A DNA stretch of 32,933 bases from NCBI GenBank assembly GCA_021774965.1, contig JAJFIL010000184.1, positions 1 to 32,933 on the forward strand, given 5' to 3'. Made by a program: the position numbers and the translations under genes. This stretch comes from Alphaproteobacteria bacterium. Lineage in GTDB: Bacteria; Pseudomonadota; Alphaproteobacteria; JAJFIK01. Shown in pieces: positions 7,519 to 15,846 of the stretch (its first letter is position 1; every line of letters begins with the position of its first letter). The notes under the pieces are model-generated. The model saw only the letters and a program-made list of their open reading frames with translations, did not search any database and was not told the origin of the DNA.

Positions 7519-8892
7519 ATGCTGCGGTCCATCCGCGCCCGATTGGTTCTTTCCAGTGCGATACCCTCGCTGGCCTTTTTGCTTGTGGGCGCGCTCATTG
7601 TTCTTCAGATCGCACGGCAGGTGCAGCGGGAAGAGTTTATTGCGACCCTGGAAGTGGAATTGCTCCAGCTGACAGCCTGGGCGCAGGTCAACGATACAGG
7701 TGAGTTCGAACCCAAACTGCCTGGAGCTACGCGGTTTGAGACCGCGTTTTCCGGCTGGTATTATCAGGTTTTCAAAGTGCTGGAGGACGGGGCCCTGGAC
7801 GTGGTCGCCTCTTCAAGTTCCCTGCAACAATCCCGTCTCAATCTCTCGCAAATCACATCAGAAAATGCGCGTTGGTTTACTGAATCGGTTGGCCCCACCG
7901 GCGAAGAGCTGATGATCGTCGTTCAGCGGATCAGCGCGGCAACCCTTGCCGATAATGCCCCCATTCCCAATCCCGAAGATGAGTTTCTTATTACCGTTGC
8001 CCGTAATCAGGAAACCATCGCCAAGGCGGATCAGGCCCTTTATCGCGCACTTGGTATTGGCGGGTTGGCAGCCTTAGTTCTTGTGGGCTTGGGGCTTTTG
8101 ATTCTGGTGGGTTTTGGTCTGAAGCCCTTGCGCGATGTGGAACGGGCGCTGGCCCGTATTCGCTCTGGTGAGGTTAAACGCCTGGAAGGTGAGTTTCCTC
8201 AGGAAATCGAGCCCATGGCCGAAGAGATCAACTTGCTCATCGATGAGAATGAGAAAGTGGTGGAGCGCGCCCGAACCCAAGTTGGCAATCTTGCCCATGC
8301 CCTTAAGACCCCGCTCAGTGTTCTTACGAATGAGGCGGGGAATGCAGACAGCATCCTTGCCAATGCGACACGGGAGCAAGCCTCGCTGATGCGGGCGCAG
8401 GTTGATCGCTACCTCGCGCGCGCGCGGGTTGCTGCCACCAGTCAGGTCATCGGTGTACGGACAGAAATAGAACCCATACTGGATCGCCTTGCGCGGGCCA
8501 TGGAAAAAATCAATATGGATACGGGCGTTGCCCTGGCAACAGATATTCCCGAAGGCTTGTTCCTGCGAGGCGAACAGCAGGACCTTGAGGAAATCATCGG
8601 CAACCTTCTGGAGAACGCTTATAAATGGGCACAACACGAAGTGCTCTTGAGCGTTGAAAGGGTTGGGGATGATCTTGTCTTCTCTGTGGAAGACGATGGC
8701 CCTGGCCTGAAGCCCGAAGAACGAAAAGAAGCTCTCAAGCGCGGGCAGCGCTTTGATGAAACCACGCCGGGGACGGGCCTTGGGCTATCTATTGTTGCTG
8801 ATGTGGTGTCCGCCTATGGCGGGTCAATTCACTTGGAACAATCAAAGCTTGGCGGCTTGCAGGTAATTATTAGCCTGCCTTCTGCGCGCTAG
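7519..8892 (+). CDS. feuQ: FeuQ/PhoQ-type sensor histidine kinase
   Basis: This 457-residue kinase has transmembrane segments at about 10-32 and 179-200 enclosing a periplasmic sensor domain of roughly 145 residues, then a HAMP-like linker. The H-box is GNLAHALKTPLSVLTNEA with phospho-acceptor H260, the form seen in PhoQ/FeuQ kinases. The ATP-binding domain has N362/N366, DDGPG (392-396) and GTGLGLS (418-424). It follows the regulator by four bases and is its evident partner. The 3' end overlaps the convergent XRE gene by 23 bases. The signal it senses cannot be told from the sequence. Confidence 0.88.
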   Translation: MLRSIRARLVLSSAIPSLAFLLVGALIVLQIARQVQREEFIATLEVELLQLTAWAQVNDTGEFEPKLPGATRFETAFSGWYYQVFKVLEDGALDVVASSSSLQQSRLNLSQITSENARWFTESVGPTGEELMIVVQRISAATLADNAPIPNPEDEFLITVARNQETIAKADQALYRALGIGGLAALVLVGLGLLILVGFGLKPLRDVERALARIRSGEVKRLEGEFPQEIEPMAEEINLLIDENEKVVERARTQVGNLAHALKTPLSVLTNEAGNADSILANATREQASLMRAQVDRYLARARVAATSQVIGVRTEIEPILDRLARAMEKINMDTGVALATDIPEGLFLRGEQQDLEEIIGNLLENAYKWAQHEVLLSVERVGDDLVFSVEDDGPGLKPEERKEALKRGQRFDETTPGTGLGLSIVADVVSAYGGSIHLEQSKLGGLQVIISLPSAR

Positions 8893-9304
8893 CCTCTTCG
8901 CTTGCCTTGGGGGTGCTGATAGCCGGGGTGGGCTCAATGCTGTTAGTGCTGCCAGTGGTGCCGGTTTCTCCCCGGGCCGCCAAGTCGGCTTCAACTGCGG
9001 CCAGCTCAGCCCGCTCCCGTCTCTTCTGCGCTTTGTCTCGGGCTTTTCGCTCTTTCTTTTCCTTTGCGCGCACTTCCTGGAGCGCAAGAGCTTCTTCCTC
9101 AGTGGGGCCGCAATAGCTGGTAACACCCGCGGCAAGGGCATAACACGCCAGATAAACCGAACGGGGCACATTGACTGCCTCGCCGTCGCGCTCGCCTTTT
9201 TCATAGTATTGAACCACGCGTCTCTTCAGACCCAAGGCGCTGGCGGCCTCTTTTTGCGAGAGACCCATCCATTTGCGCCAGCGTTTAAATTCGGCCGGTG
9301 TCAC
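8870..9304 (-). CDS. XRE-type helix-turn-helix protein with basic coiled-coil tail
   Basis: I place the start at a GTG at 9304, preceded by AAAGGGA about six bases upstream, giving 144 residues; an ATG at 9343 would add 13 residues but has no good ribosome site. Residues 2-40 form an XRE-like helix-turn-helix (FKRWRKWMGLSQKEAASALGLKRRVVQYYEKG). Residues 66-112 are a highly charged helix rich in Lys, Arg and Glu, probably a coiled coil, and the last 30 residues are Ser/Thr/Pro-rich and disordered. The family resembles short alphaproteobacterial XRE regulators. It overlaps the kinase gene tail to tail and is transcribed away from the unrecognised gene at 9508. Confidence 0.78.
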   Translation of the reverse strand: MTPAEFKRWRKWMGLSQKEAASALGLKRRVVQYYEKGERDGEAVNVPRSVYLACYALAAGVTSYCGPTEEEALALQEVRAKEKKERKARDKAQKRRERAELAAVEADLAARGETGTTGSTNSIEPTPAISTPKASEEASAQKAG

Positions 9305-9357
9305 AGTATTTCCCTTTAGCCGTTGGAAGCCGTTGGCAGTCATTGGCCAAGCTCAGA

Positions 9358-9378
9358 CGGTTAACATGACGTTAACCG
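9358..9378. promoter_or_regulatory. CtrA-type box inside a palindrome
   Basis: Bases 9361-9376 read TTAA-N7-TTAAC, matching the CtrA recognition motif TTAA-N7-TTAA. They lie inside the inverted repeat CGGTTAAC-N5-GTTAACCG (9358-9378). The site is in the divergent gap between the XRE gene and the gene at 9508. Either CtrA control or a separate operator for the XRE protein would fit; the sequence alone does not choose. Confidence 0.5.
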
Positions 9379-9507
9379 GAGCGAAGTGCAAATTCGGGAA
9401 TATCCGGCCGTTTTGTAAAGGTCGTATCAACCACACCTTAAGGGGTGATCGGCATACTCAGCGCATTGATTGGGCGGATATTTAGGTTACCTAGGCATGC
9501 TAGTATC

Positions 9508-10938
9508 ATGAAGGACGATAAGCCTCTGAAATTAAAGGCTTTTCTCAGTGCTTTACCAGAGAGCATTGTCCGGCAGCTAACGGCTGCGGTGGAGATGGAT
9601 CGTGTCTCCGGCGGCAAGGATTTGCCTCACGGCATGTTGCTGGATGGGCTGCGCCCAACTTTGAGTAATGCCGACTCACAAATTTTTCGCACACCCACTC
9701 CCATGCGCCTGTTTTGCATGCCTTTCGAAGACCTGCTTATTGCAGGGGAGAGAAAAGAAAAGCGGGCAGGGCGCATTGCAAGATCCTCTCTTACGCCGGT
9801 TTGGAACTGGCTGGCCTCGGATCTTTTGCCAACCCTTTACACCGATCATTGCGTTCGTTTGAGCGATGCTATTCTTGCCAATGATCAGCCGCTTATGCGC
9901 CAGATCACTAGAGAAATTCACGCTGCGGGGGCTGCTGCAATTATGCGCGCCATCGAAGGCGCTCCAGACGGTTCTGAGAAGCGCAAGGCAATCGTAAAGA
10001 TACTTGGCCATGAAGATGTCGTCCAGGATGCCATAGACATGTGCTACGTCCTTGAGGCTGCACCAGAAGTTCTGGACCTTCGTGAGGTCTTTGAAATGCC
10101 TGTCACGGAACTGACGCCGGACCTTTTGGAGCAATTGCGGGCTCACTACGAGATGATGGCAAAGCACATGCCGGATTCTGCGCGCTATCTTCTTGTGGTG
10201 GTTATGTGCCGCCTGGACAAGCCTTGGGAAATCTTGCGCTCTGGTGCGATGCTGTCCCGCCGGTTGGACGACACGTTGCTCTCGCGGACGGATCTAGGGC
10301 TGCTCGGAGAGCTTCTGTTTGGTGATCTTGAAGACGAAGCAGACTATTTCCAAAGCCTGGATGTAAAGACCTTCGACCCTGATGACGCACTGTTTCATCT
10401 GGTGCGTTTCTCACGGCTTTCTCACGGTATTACCAATGAGCTTGGCATCTTGCGGGACGGCCCTTGGGGCCAGCGTCTTATGACAGCACGCAAAAGGGCC
10501 TCCAGTGCTTTGGAGGATCTGATTGAGCGTATCCCGGGTCAGATTCGTGTTTCCATGCCGATCAAGAATTTTGGTTCAGCTGCCGCTCGCAAAAACGGAC
10601 GCCCGGATTTGGCAAAAGAGCCAGAACCTGAAGTCTTGGATCGTGGGATCCAATTGGCAACCTTCATGCGTGAATCCCGCCCCATTTCAGGAAATGCTGC
10701 CTGTTCTGCCGTTCATGCTGATTCCTATGATTCCATTCTGGATGCCTTGAATAATTATCGCAGCGGTCTTTTGTCAGAGCTCCGCAGCTGTGATGATAAG
10801 GACATGCTTTCCCGTGCTCGCGCCTATCTCGACTTGACTGTTGAGCTGACCGCCATATTGGTCAGCGAAGGCGAAGCCCAAATCTTCCGCCGCAAGGGTG
10901 TTCTTGCGGAACGCAATGACACCGCGGCAACGGGTTAG
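9508..10938 (+). CDS. Unrecognised 476-residue helical protein
   Basis: I do not recognise this family. I start it at the ATG at 9508; a GTG at 9445 would add 21 residues but has no usable ribosome site, and neither start has a good one. The protein is almost wholly helical in character, with no signal peptide, no membrane segment and no catalytic signature. Residues about 60-80 (FRTPTPMRLFCMPFEDLL) form a conserved-looking aromatic patch. The middle contains repeated amphipathic helices, and residues 385-400 are a charged linker. It is divergent from the XRE gene across a CtrA-type box, so a cell-cycle-linked role is possible but unproven. It converges on the acylase gene with a 19-base gap. 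Confidence 0.7.
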   Translation: MKDDKPLKLKAFLSALPESIVRQLTAAVEMDRVSGGKDLPHGMLLDGLRPTLSNADSQIFRTPTPMRLFCMPFEDLLIAGERKEKRAGRIARSSLTPVWNWLASDLLPTLYTDHCVRLSDAILANDQPLMRQITREIHAAGAAAIMRAIEGAPDGSEKRKAIVKILGHEDVVQDAIDMCYVLEAAPEVLDLREVFEMPVTELTPDLLEQLRAHYEMMAKHMPDSARYLLVVVMCRLDKPWEILRSGAMLSRRLDDTLLSRTDLGLLGELLFGDLEDEADYFQSLDVKTFDPDDALFHLVRFSRLSHGITNELGILRDGPWGQRLMTARKRASSALEDLIERIPGQIRVSMPIKNFGSAAARKNGRPDLAKEPEPEVLDRGIQLATFMRESRPISGNAACSAVHADSYDSILDALNNYRSGLLSELRSCDDKDMLSRARAYLDLTVELTAILVSEGEAQIFRRKGVLAERNDTAATG

Positions 10939-10957
10939 TCCAGCCCTATACAATCCT

Positions 10958-13120
10958 CTATTCTTGTTCTGCACCAGGCCGGTATATGCGTGTGGCTTGC
11001 GCGCGCACGGCCTCTTCCGACATGGGAAATTCATAGAGTGTCTCATCGGCAAACAATGTGGCCTGGTCTGCAAAGTGCGGCGAGCTTTCATCCAACGTTG
11101 CTGAGCCAAATTGATGAACCATCCGTGAGCGGAGCACTCCTGCCTCATCCCATTCTGCAATCATGATCAGCGTATCGCCAGCGATGGCCGTTAGTTGCCC
11201 ATCCTCGTTGAGCTCATTCATGGTCCAGATGGCGCGCAGTGAATCGGGCGCACCTGAAAGCGGCAGGTTCACATCCCCCCGGATCAGACGGTTCACATCC
11301 CCCCAGGCGGGGTCCAGACGACCATAGGCCTCTTGAAGGGCCGTGACCTGGGCAAGAAGGGTTTCCCGAATATCTGGGGCGGGCTCGCCGTTGAGTTCTG
11401 CTGCCACATAAGGCGCGCCAATCATCATCGCCAAGGTGGCATTGGGGTTATCTCGGTTGGCGACATAGTTCCAACGGCCTAATATGTCTTGCGCCTCAAG
11501 AATCAGCGGATCATCGCCTGCATCCAGGGCCAGCGCTGCAGCCACTGCCTGACCGGTCAGTGAGTTGCGCTCATAGCCGGTGTCAAACTTGTAGGTCAGA
11601 AATTCCTCGTCGGTGATGGAAAGGTCCGCCCCATAAAGAGCCAAGGCGCGCATGGATCTGTTTGTCATGCGGGTCTCTAGCCCGTAGGTGGAGGAATAAT
11701 CTTCTGCCCGCGCATCATCCGCAGGATCAGTTGACCGAAAAGGGTTGTTGTTGGAATTGATGATATAGCCAGAGGCAGGATTGATCACCATGGGCAAGGC
11801 ATCCAGCGGCTGATAGGCGGTCCAGATGAGATCGCTGTCATCACCAGGTAAAATCCCTTGCCAGTCATAGCCTTCTGCGCGCACCGGCATTTGGGCGTTA
11901 TAGAGATAAGCAATATTGCCCGCAGCATCGGCGTAGATGTAATTGATGGAAGGCAGAGCCTGCATGCGCATGGCGCGCGCCCATTCCAGAAAGTTTGTTG
12001 ATTGGTTGAGGCGATAATATTGCTCCAGCTGGCGCAGCTCACCCCGACCCGCATAGCGCACGGCAAAACTCTCGCCTTCAGACTGCCAGACCGGACCATG
12101 TTCGGAATGCAAAATCTCCTGAGCCACTGGCCAGGAAAAAGGCCCAAACAGTTTTACGCGGAACTGAGCAGTGGTGGAGGTGAAATCATGCCATTCCCCA
12201 TCAAGCAGGTATTGGTTTTCATTCTCCGGGTTGATCTCAAGGTGATAGACATCCACCACGTCCGGGTGGTTCACCGTATTGGCCCAGCCAAGAGATTGCC
12301 CATGGCCGTGCAGCATAAGCGGCGCACCGGGGAAAGTGCCGCCGGCCACGTCCCAGCCTTCATCCGAGTGCAGACGAATTTGGTACCACGCCACCGGGCC
12401 GGTGAAGGGTTGGTGGGAGTTGATCAAGAGCCGCGTTGCCCCATCTGCTGATCGTTGCGGGGCGATGGCCACCGCGTTGGACCCGATGGGCGGGGTGAAT
12501 GTGGTATTGCTGGAGACTTGCTCTTCCTCGCCGCGCACCTGGCGGGAGAAGGTTCCGTCATTCAGTTGGGCAAGAGTGTCTTGAAAGCCATAGAAGAACG
12601 GTGTGCGGAAAATGAACCCAGCAGCAATATCTTCCCCGTCGACCGGAAGAATACCGTCCCAGATTTGATCTGGATTTTCTGCCGCATAAAGGTTGAGCCC
12701 ATCTGCATAGGCCTGCGCGAGGGCGCGAACGTCCTCAGGGACCGTGGCCTCATACCCCTCATCAATGCTGTCCCACACGCCCAACCAGTCTGCCAGAAAG
12801 TCAGTGGGCGCTCCGTCAACGCCTTGATAGAGACCTAACTCCCCCCGCACCATGGCGATAACAGTCTGCACGGTCCCCCAGTCATCTTCGGCCTGGGCAT
12901 AGCCGAGACCAAACGCCACATCCGGATCCGTTGCGCCGTAGATGTGCGGCACGCCAAATCGATCCCGAATAATCTCCACATCGAAATCGCTGGCTTTGGC
13001 CAATAGGGTCGCCCGGTCCGCGCTGCGCCCATTTGGCGTCCAGGTGATTATGGCAAAGGCGATGGTAAGGGTGAGAACAATCCCCCCTACGGTGTAGGCT
13101 AGCCACTTTATGGATGTCAT
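10958..13120 (-). CDS. Penicillin acylase family hydrolase, membrane anchored
   Basis: This 720-residue protein belongs to the Ntn-hydrolase penicillin acylase family, which includes acyl-homoserine-lactone acylases and aculeacin acylase. A hydrophobic segment at residues 9-27 is a signal or anchor. The alpha-chain opening is recognisable (IIRDRFGVPHIYGAT, 50-64, then GLGYAQAEDD, 71-80). Autocleavage is predicted at G213/S214 in PIGSNAVAIAP, making S214 the nucleophile at the start of the beta chain. The INSHQPF motif (H236) and HSEHGPVW later in the chain are also typical. It probably acts in the periplasm on amide-linked acyl groups. The substrate is not determinable; quorum-signal degradation, antibiotic amide cleavage and peptide hydrolysis are all possible. 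Confidence 0.88.
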   Translation of the reverse strand: MTSIKWLAYTVGGIVLTLTIAFAIITWTPNGRSADRATLLAKASDFDVEIIRDRFGVPHIYGATDPDVAFGLGYAQAEDDWGTVQTVIAMVRGELGLYQGVDGAPTDFLADWLGVWDSIDEGYEATVPEDVRALAQAYADGLNLYAAENPDQIWDGILPVDGEDIAAGFIFRTPFFYGFQDTLAQLNDGTFSRQVRGEEEQVSSNTTFTPPIGSNAVAIAPQRSADGATRLLINSHQPFTGPVAWYQIRLHSDEGWDVAGGTFPGAPLMLHGHGQSLGWANTVNHPDVVDVYHLEINPENENQYLLDGEWHDFTSTTAQFRVKLFGPFSWPVAQEILHSEHGPVWQSEGESFAVRYAGRGELRQLEQYYRLNQSTNFLEWARAMRMQALPSINYIYADAAGNIAYLYNAQMPVRAEGYDWQGILPGDDSDLIWTAYQPLDALPMVINPASGYIINSNNNPFRSTDPADDARAEDYSSTYGLETRMTNRSMRALALYGADLSITDEEFLTYKFDTGYERNSLTGQAVAAALALDAGDDPLILEAQDILGRWNYVANRDNPNATLAMMIGAPYVAAELNGEPAPDIRETLLAQVTALQEAYGRLDPAWGDVNRLIRGDVNLPLSGAPDSLRAIWTMNELNEDGQLTAIAGDTLIMIAEWDEAGVLRSRMVHQFGSATLDESSPHFADQATLFADETLYEFPMSEEAVRAQATRIYRPGAEQE

Positions 13121-13220
13121 CGATCTTCGCTTTCAATACTGTTTTGGCGCTGCTGCGACTCTTGCGCGGGGTTGGGGGGCATGATAGCGGCATTGGAGGG
13201 ATTTGCGAAAGGTAAGGGTG

Positions 13221-13904
13221 ATGTCTGAGACGAAAAAGCCGCGTGCGCTGGAGACAAAGCCGCGAGCGCTGGAAACAATGGGTGCCCATGAGGATGCTCG
13301 GCTTTCCTCACCCTCCAATTCCCGCAACAAAGGCCCCCTGCTGGAGGCGCTGAGCACCGTTTTGCCTATCAGTGCAAATGTGCTCGAAATTGCCAGCGGC
13401 ACGGGGGAGCATGCGGTTCATATGTGCACCGCCATGCCGGGGCTGAGCTGGCAACCCAGTGATATTGCCGAAGACGCTCTGGCCTCCATTGAGGCATGGC
13501 GACTGGCCGCAGAGCTTGAAAACATTGCCTCCCCCCTCAACCTTGATGTGACCATTGATGCCTGGTGGGACCGGATCAGCATCAGCCCCTCGGTCATGCT
13601 ATGCAGTAACATGATCCACATCTCTCCCTGGGAAGCGGGGCTGGGTGTCATCAAAGGGGCAGGGGCATTGTTGCCCGCCGAAGGCTTGCTCATTTTCTAC
13701 GGGCCTTTCTGCAAAGCGGGGGTTCATACCGCGCCATCAAATGAAGAGTTTGATCGCTCATTGAAATCCCGCGATCCAGACTGGGGTGTTCGCGACATTG
13801 AACATATCTCCGAGGAGGCTCAGCTTAGCGGGCTCTCATTGGAAAACGAAATTCCCATGCCCGTAAACAATCAGGTGCTCATCTACCGGAAAGGTGCGCG
13901 GTGA
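13221..13904 (+). CDS. DUF938 SAM-dependent methyltransferase-like protein
   Basis: This 227-residue protein starts at an ATG with AAGGG just upstream; an earlier TTG at 13203 is less likely. It has the DUF938 hallmarks: SRNKGPLLEAL (34-44), the SAM-binding-like LEIASGTGEHAV (55-66), W..SD in strand two, and a later NMIHISPWEA and GPF segment. The substrate is unknown. A 21-base tandem repeat near the start encodes KPRALET twice (about residues 7-19), an N-terminal extension absent from the core family. The stop overlaps the ccmI start by four bases (GTGA), so it is translationally coupled with cytochrome c maturation genes. Confidence 0.82.
   Translation: MSETKKPRALETKPRALETMGAHEDARLSSPSNSRNKGPLLEALSTVLPISANVLEIASGTGEHAVHMCTAMPGLSWQPSDIAEDALASIEAWRLAAELENIASPLNLDVTIDAWWDRISISPSVMLCSNMIHISPWEAGLGVIKGAGALLPAEGLLIFYGPFCKAGVHTAPSNEEFDRSLKSRDPDWGVRDIEHISEEAQLSGLSLENEIPMPVNNQVLIYRKGAR
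13235..13276 (+). repeat. 21-base tandem repeat, two copies
   Basis: Two adjacent 21-base units (13235-13255 and 13256-13276), each beginning aaagccgcg, differ at two positions. They encode the duplicated KPRALET in the extension of the DUF938 protein and look like a recent slippage duplication in frame. Confidence 0.75.
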
Positions 13905-14998
13905 ATTTCTGGATTTTTGCCAGTCTCCTGGCTGCAACGATGCTCTGGTTCGTGTTCCAGCCTCTATTGAGGGCTCGGCGCAACTCGGGCATTCAGCCGA
14001 GCGATGTTTACAGGGCACAATTGGCAGAGGTTGAACGCGAGGCCGAGGCGGGTTTGCTCAGCGATGCGGATGCGACCGGTGCGCGGGCAGAAATCGCTCG
14101 CCGCTTGTTGCGGGCCTCTGAAGCTGCGCAAAGCTCAAAAGACAGCGATAAGCCGATTGACCCGCGTATCACAACAATTGCCATCACCGTCTTTGTCATA
14201 GTGCTGAGCCTTGGGGGTTATCTCTGGCTTGGAAATCCAGGCCTTCCATCCCAGCCCTTTGCCGCTCGTGATTTGGCATCCGAAAGCGCGGCGCGCCTTG
14301 GTCCGGCAGCCCAAGAACTAGAGCGACGTTTGGGCGAAATCGAAGACCCCGCGGAACGGGCACGCTTTCTTGCCAACGCCTTGCTTCTTGCCGGGGCGCT
14401 GCCTGAGGCTATCGAGGGTTATTTGCGAGTTCTGTCTTATCTGCCGGAAGACGCCGATGCCCTGACCCGCATCGGCGAGATCCAACTGGCCGAAGCTGAC
14501 GGAATTGTGAACGAAGATATTGTGACCTGGTTTGATCGCGCCTTGGTGTCTGAACCTCTCATGCCGCGCGCCAATTATTACCGCGCCTTGTTTGATTATC
14601 AGCAGGCGGATTTTGCCGTCGCACAAGCTCGTCTCGACCACTTGCTGGAAACCGCTCCTGCGGATGCGCCCTGGATTGCGCAAGTAAGCGGACTTCGCGA
14701 TGAAGCACGGCGCGCACAAGAAGGTGTTCCGGGCGGGGCAGAAGAAATGCTGGCCCTGGACGAAGATGCCCGCACCGCGCGCATTAGAGAAATGGTGGCA
14801 GGGCTTGCCGCGCGGCTGGAACAAAGCCCCACCGATTTTGAAGGCTGGTTGCGCCTTGCCAATGCCTATGCGGTGCTGGATCAGCGCACAGAGGCGGGCG
14901 AGGCTCTCTTGCGGGCAGGGGTACTCGCGCAAGGCGAACCTCTATTGGAAGCACGGGTTGCAGAGATTGCAGCGGCTCATGATCTGCCTCTCCCATGA
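13901..14998 (+). CDS. ccmI: Cytochrome c maturation protein CcmI (CycH)
   Basis: This 365-residue protein has the CcmI layout: a first transmembrane helix (residues 2-22), a cytoplasmic loop with YRAQLAEVEREAEAGLLS (37-54, the CcmI signature), a second transmembrane helix (91-110) and a periplasmic TPR-rich region to the end. CcmI delivers apocytochrome c to the CcmF/CcmH haem ligation complex in the inner membrane and periplasm. The GTG start overlaps the upstream stop by four bases. In rhizobia this gene is called cycH. A 371-base gap separates it from ccmE, more than is usual for the cluster. Confidence 0.9.
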   Translation: MNFWIFASLLAATMLWFVFQPLLRARRNSGIQPSDVYRAQLAEVEREAEAGLLSDADATGARAEIARRLLRASEAAQSSKDSDKPIDPRITTIAITVFVIVLSLGGYLWLGNPGLPSQPFAARDLASESAARLGPAAQELERRLGEIEDPAERARFLANALLLAGALPEAIEGYLRVLSYLPEDADALTRIGEIQLAEADGIVNEDIVTWFDRALVSEPLMPRANYYRALFDYQQADFAVAQARLDHLLETAPADAPWIAQVSGLRDEARRAQEGVPGGAEEMLALDEDARTARIREMVAGLAARLEQSPTDFEGWLRLANAYAVLDQRTEAGEALLRAGVLAQGEPLLEARVAEIAAAHDLPLP

Positions 14999-15146
14999 TC
15001 TGTCTCACCTAGGCCCTGTATCGACTAACTCTCTGGTTTAAGAGAAGCCATTAACCCCGGAAACACTGGGGATGTTACCCCCATTCCCTTTGTTGCATCA
15101 AAGATCCTCGGGGCTGACGTTCGGTCTCGAAAATTCCAGGGAACCA

Positions 15147-15161
15147 CTCATGAATCATGAG
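15147..15161. promoter_or_regulatory. Perfect palindrome in the ccmI-ccmE gap
   Basis: CTCATGAATCATGAG is a perfect 15-base inverted repeat in the 371-base stretch between ccmI and ccmE (14999-15369). It could be an operator. The rest of that stretch has a small CCCC-N9-GGGG hairpin near 15056 and a pyrimidine-rich segment, but no gene or RNA that I recognise. Confidence 0.35.
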
Positions 15162-15369
15162 GTGCGGCAATCGGTTGCCTGGAACGGACGGGTCGGGTGG
15201 TCGAACAACCCCTCCCTCAGCTGTCTGGCCCGTCCACCTTTCCGCCCCATCCTCCCTCCTATTTTCCCTACATTCACCTAGAGCGACGACAATAAGACGC
15301 GAATTCCTACCTTGTGAGGGGCAGGGTTCGGGCTATAAGTCGGGGGAGTTTTTCCAATGGAGGTCCCCA

Positions 15370-15846
15370 ATGCGCCGCCGCACCAGACGCATGATCATGA
15401 TCGGATCAGCTGGGGTAACGCTTACCCTGGCCATGGCCATGATTCTCACTGCCTTGACGCAGAAAATCACCTATTTCTATGGCCCCTCCGATCTTCTGGC
15501 ATCCGATACACCGCCCACGGGTGCTGTCCGCCTTGGCGGGCTGGTGGAAGAAGGAAGCATTGTGCGCGGGCAGGGGCTTACTGTTCGGTTCAGGGTCACG
15601 GATGGCGCAGGAACTGTAACCGTCCATTATGAAGGTGCTTTGCCGGATCTGTTTGGCGATCGCCAGGGGGTGGTCACCGAGGGGGTCTATGAGGGCCACG
15701 GGAACTTCCAGGCCTATGAGGTTCTCGCCAAACACGATGAAACCTATATGCCTCGCGAAGTGGTGGAAGCATTGCAACGCTCCGGCGAATGGCGCGGACC
15801 CAATCCCACCGAAGCTTCAGAAGGGCAGGACCAGCCGCGCCCATGA
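15370..15846 (+). CDS. ccmE: Haem chaperone CcmE (CycJ)
   Basis: This 158-residue protein has one N-terminal membrane anchor (about residues 8-29) and the periplasmic OB-fold of CcmE. The haem-binding histidine is H122 in VLAKHDETY (with Y126), matching the family motif in which haem becomes covalently attached before transfer to CcmF. VHYEG.LPDLF (85-95) and EGVYEG (104-109) are also typical. The ATG at 15370 has a GGAGG site six bases upstream; a longer in-frame frame upstream is not supported. The stop overlaps the ccmF start. The charged Pro/Glu-rich tail after residue 135 is common in the family. Confidence 0.93.
   Translation: MRRRTRRMIMIGSAGVTLTLAMAMILTALTQKITYFYGPSDLLASDTPPTGAVRLGGLVEEGSIVRGQGLTVRFRVTDGAGTVTVHYEGALPDLFGDRQGVVTEGVYEGHGNFQAYEVLAKHDETYMPREVVEALQRSGEWRGPNPTEASEGQDQPRP

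Noticed and set aside
9445-9507. GTG start 21 codons upstream for the unknown protein
   Set aside because: The purine-rich stretch directly touches the GTG, leaving no spacing for ribosome binding; the ATG at 9508 is preferred though also weak.
15157-15369. 71-codon upstream extension of CcmE
   Set aside because: It is in frame only by chance; the resulting N-terminus would precede the membrane anchor, and the ATG at 15370 has a good ribosome site.
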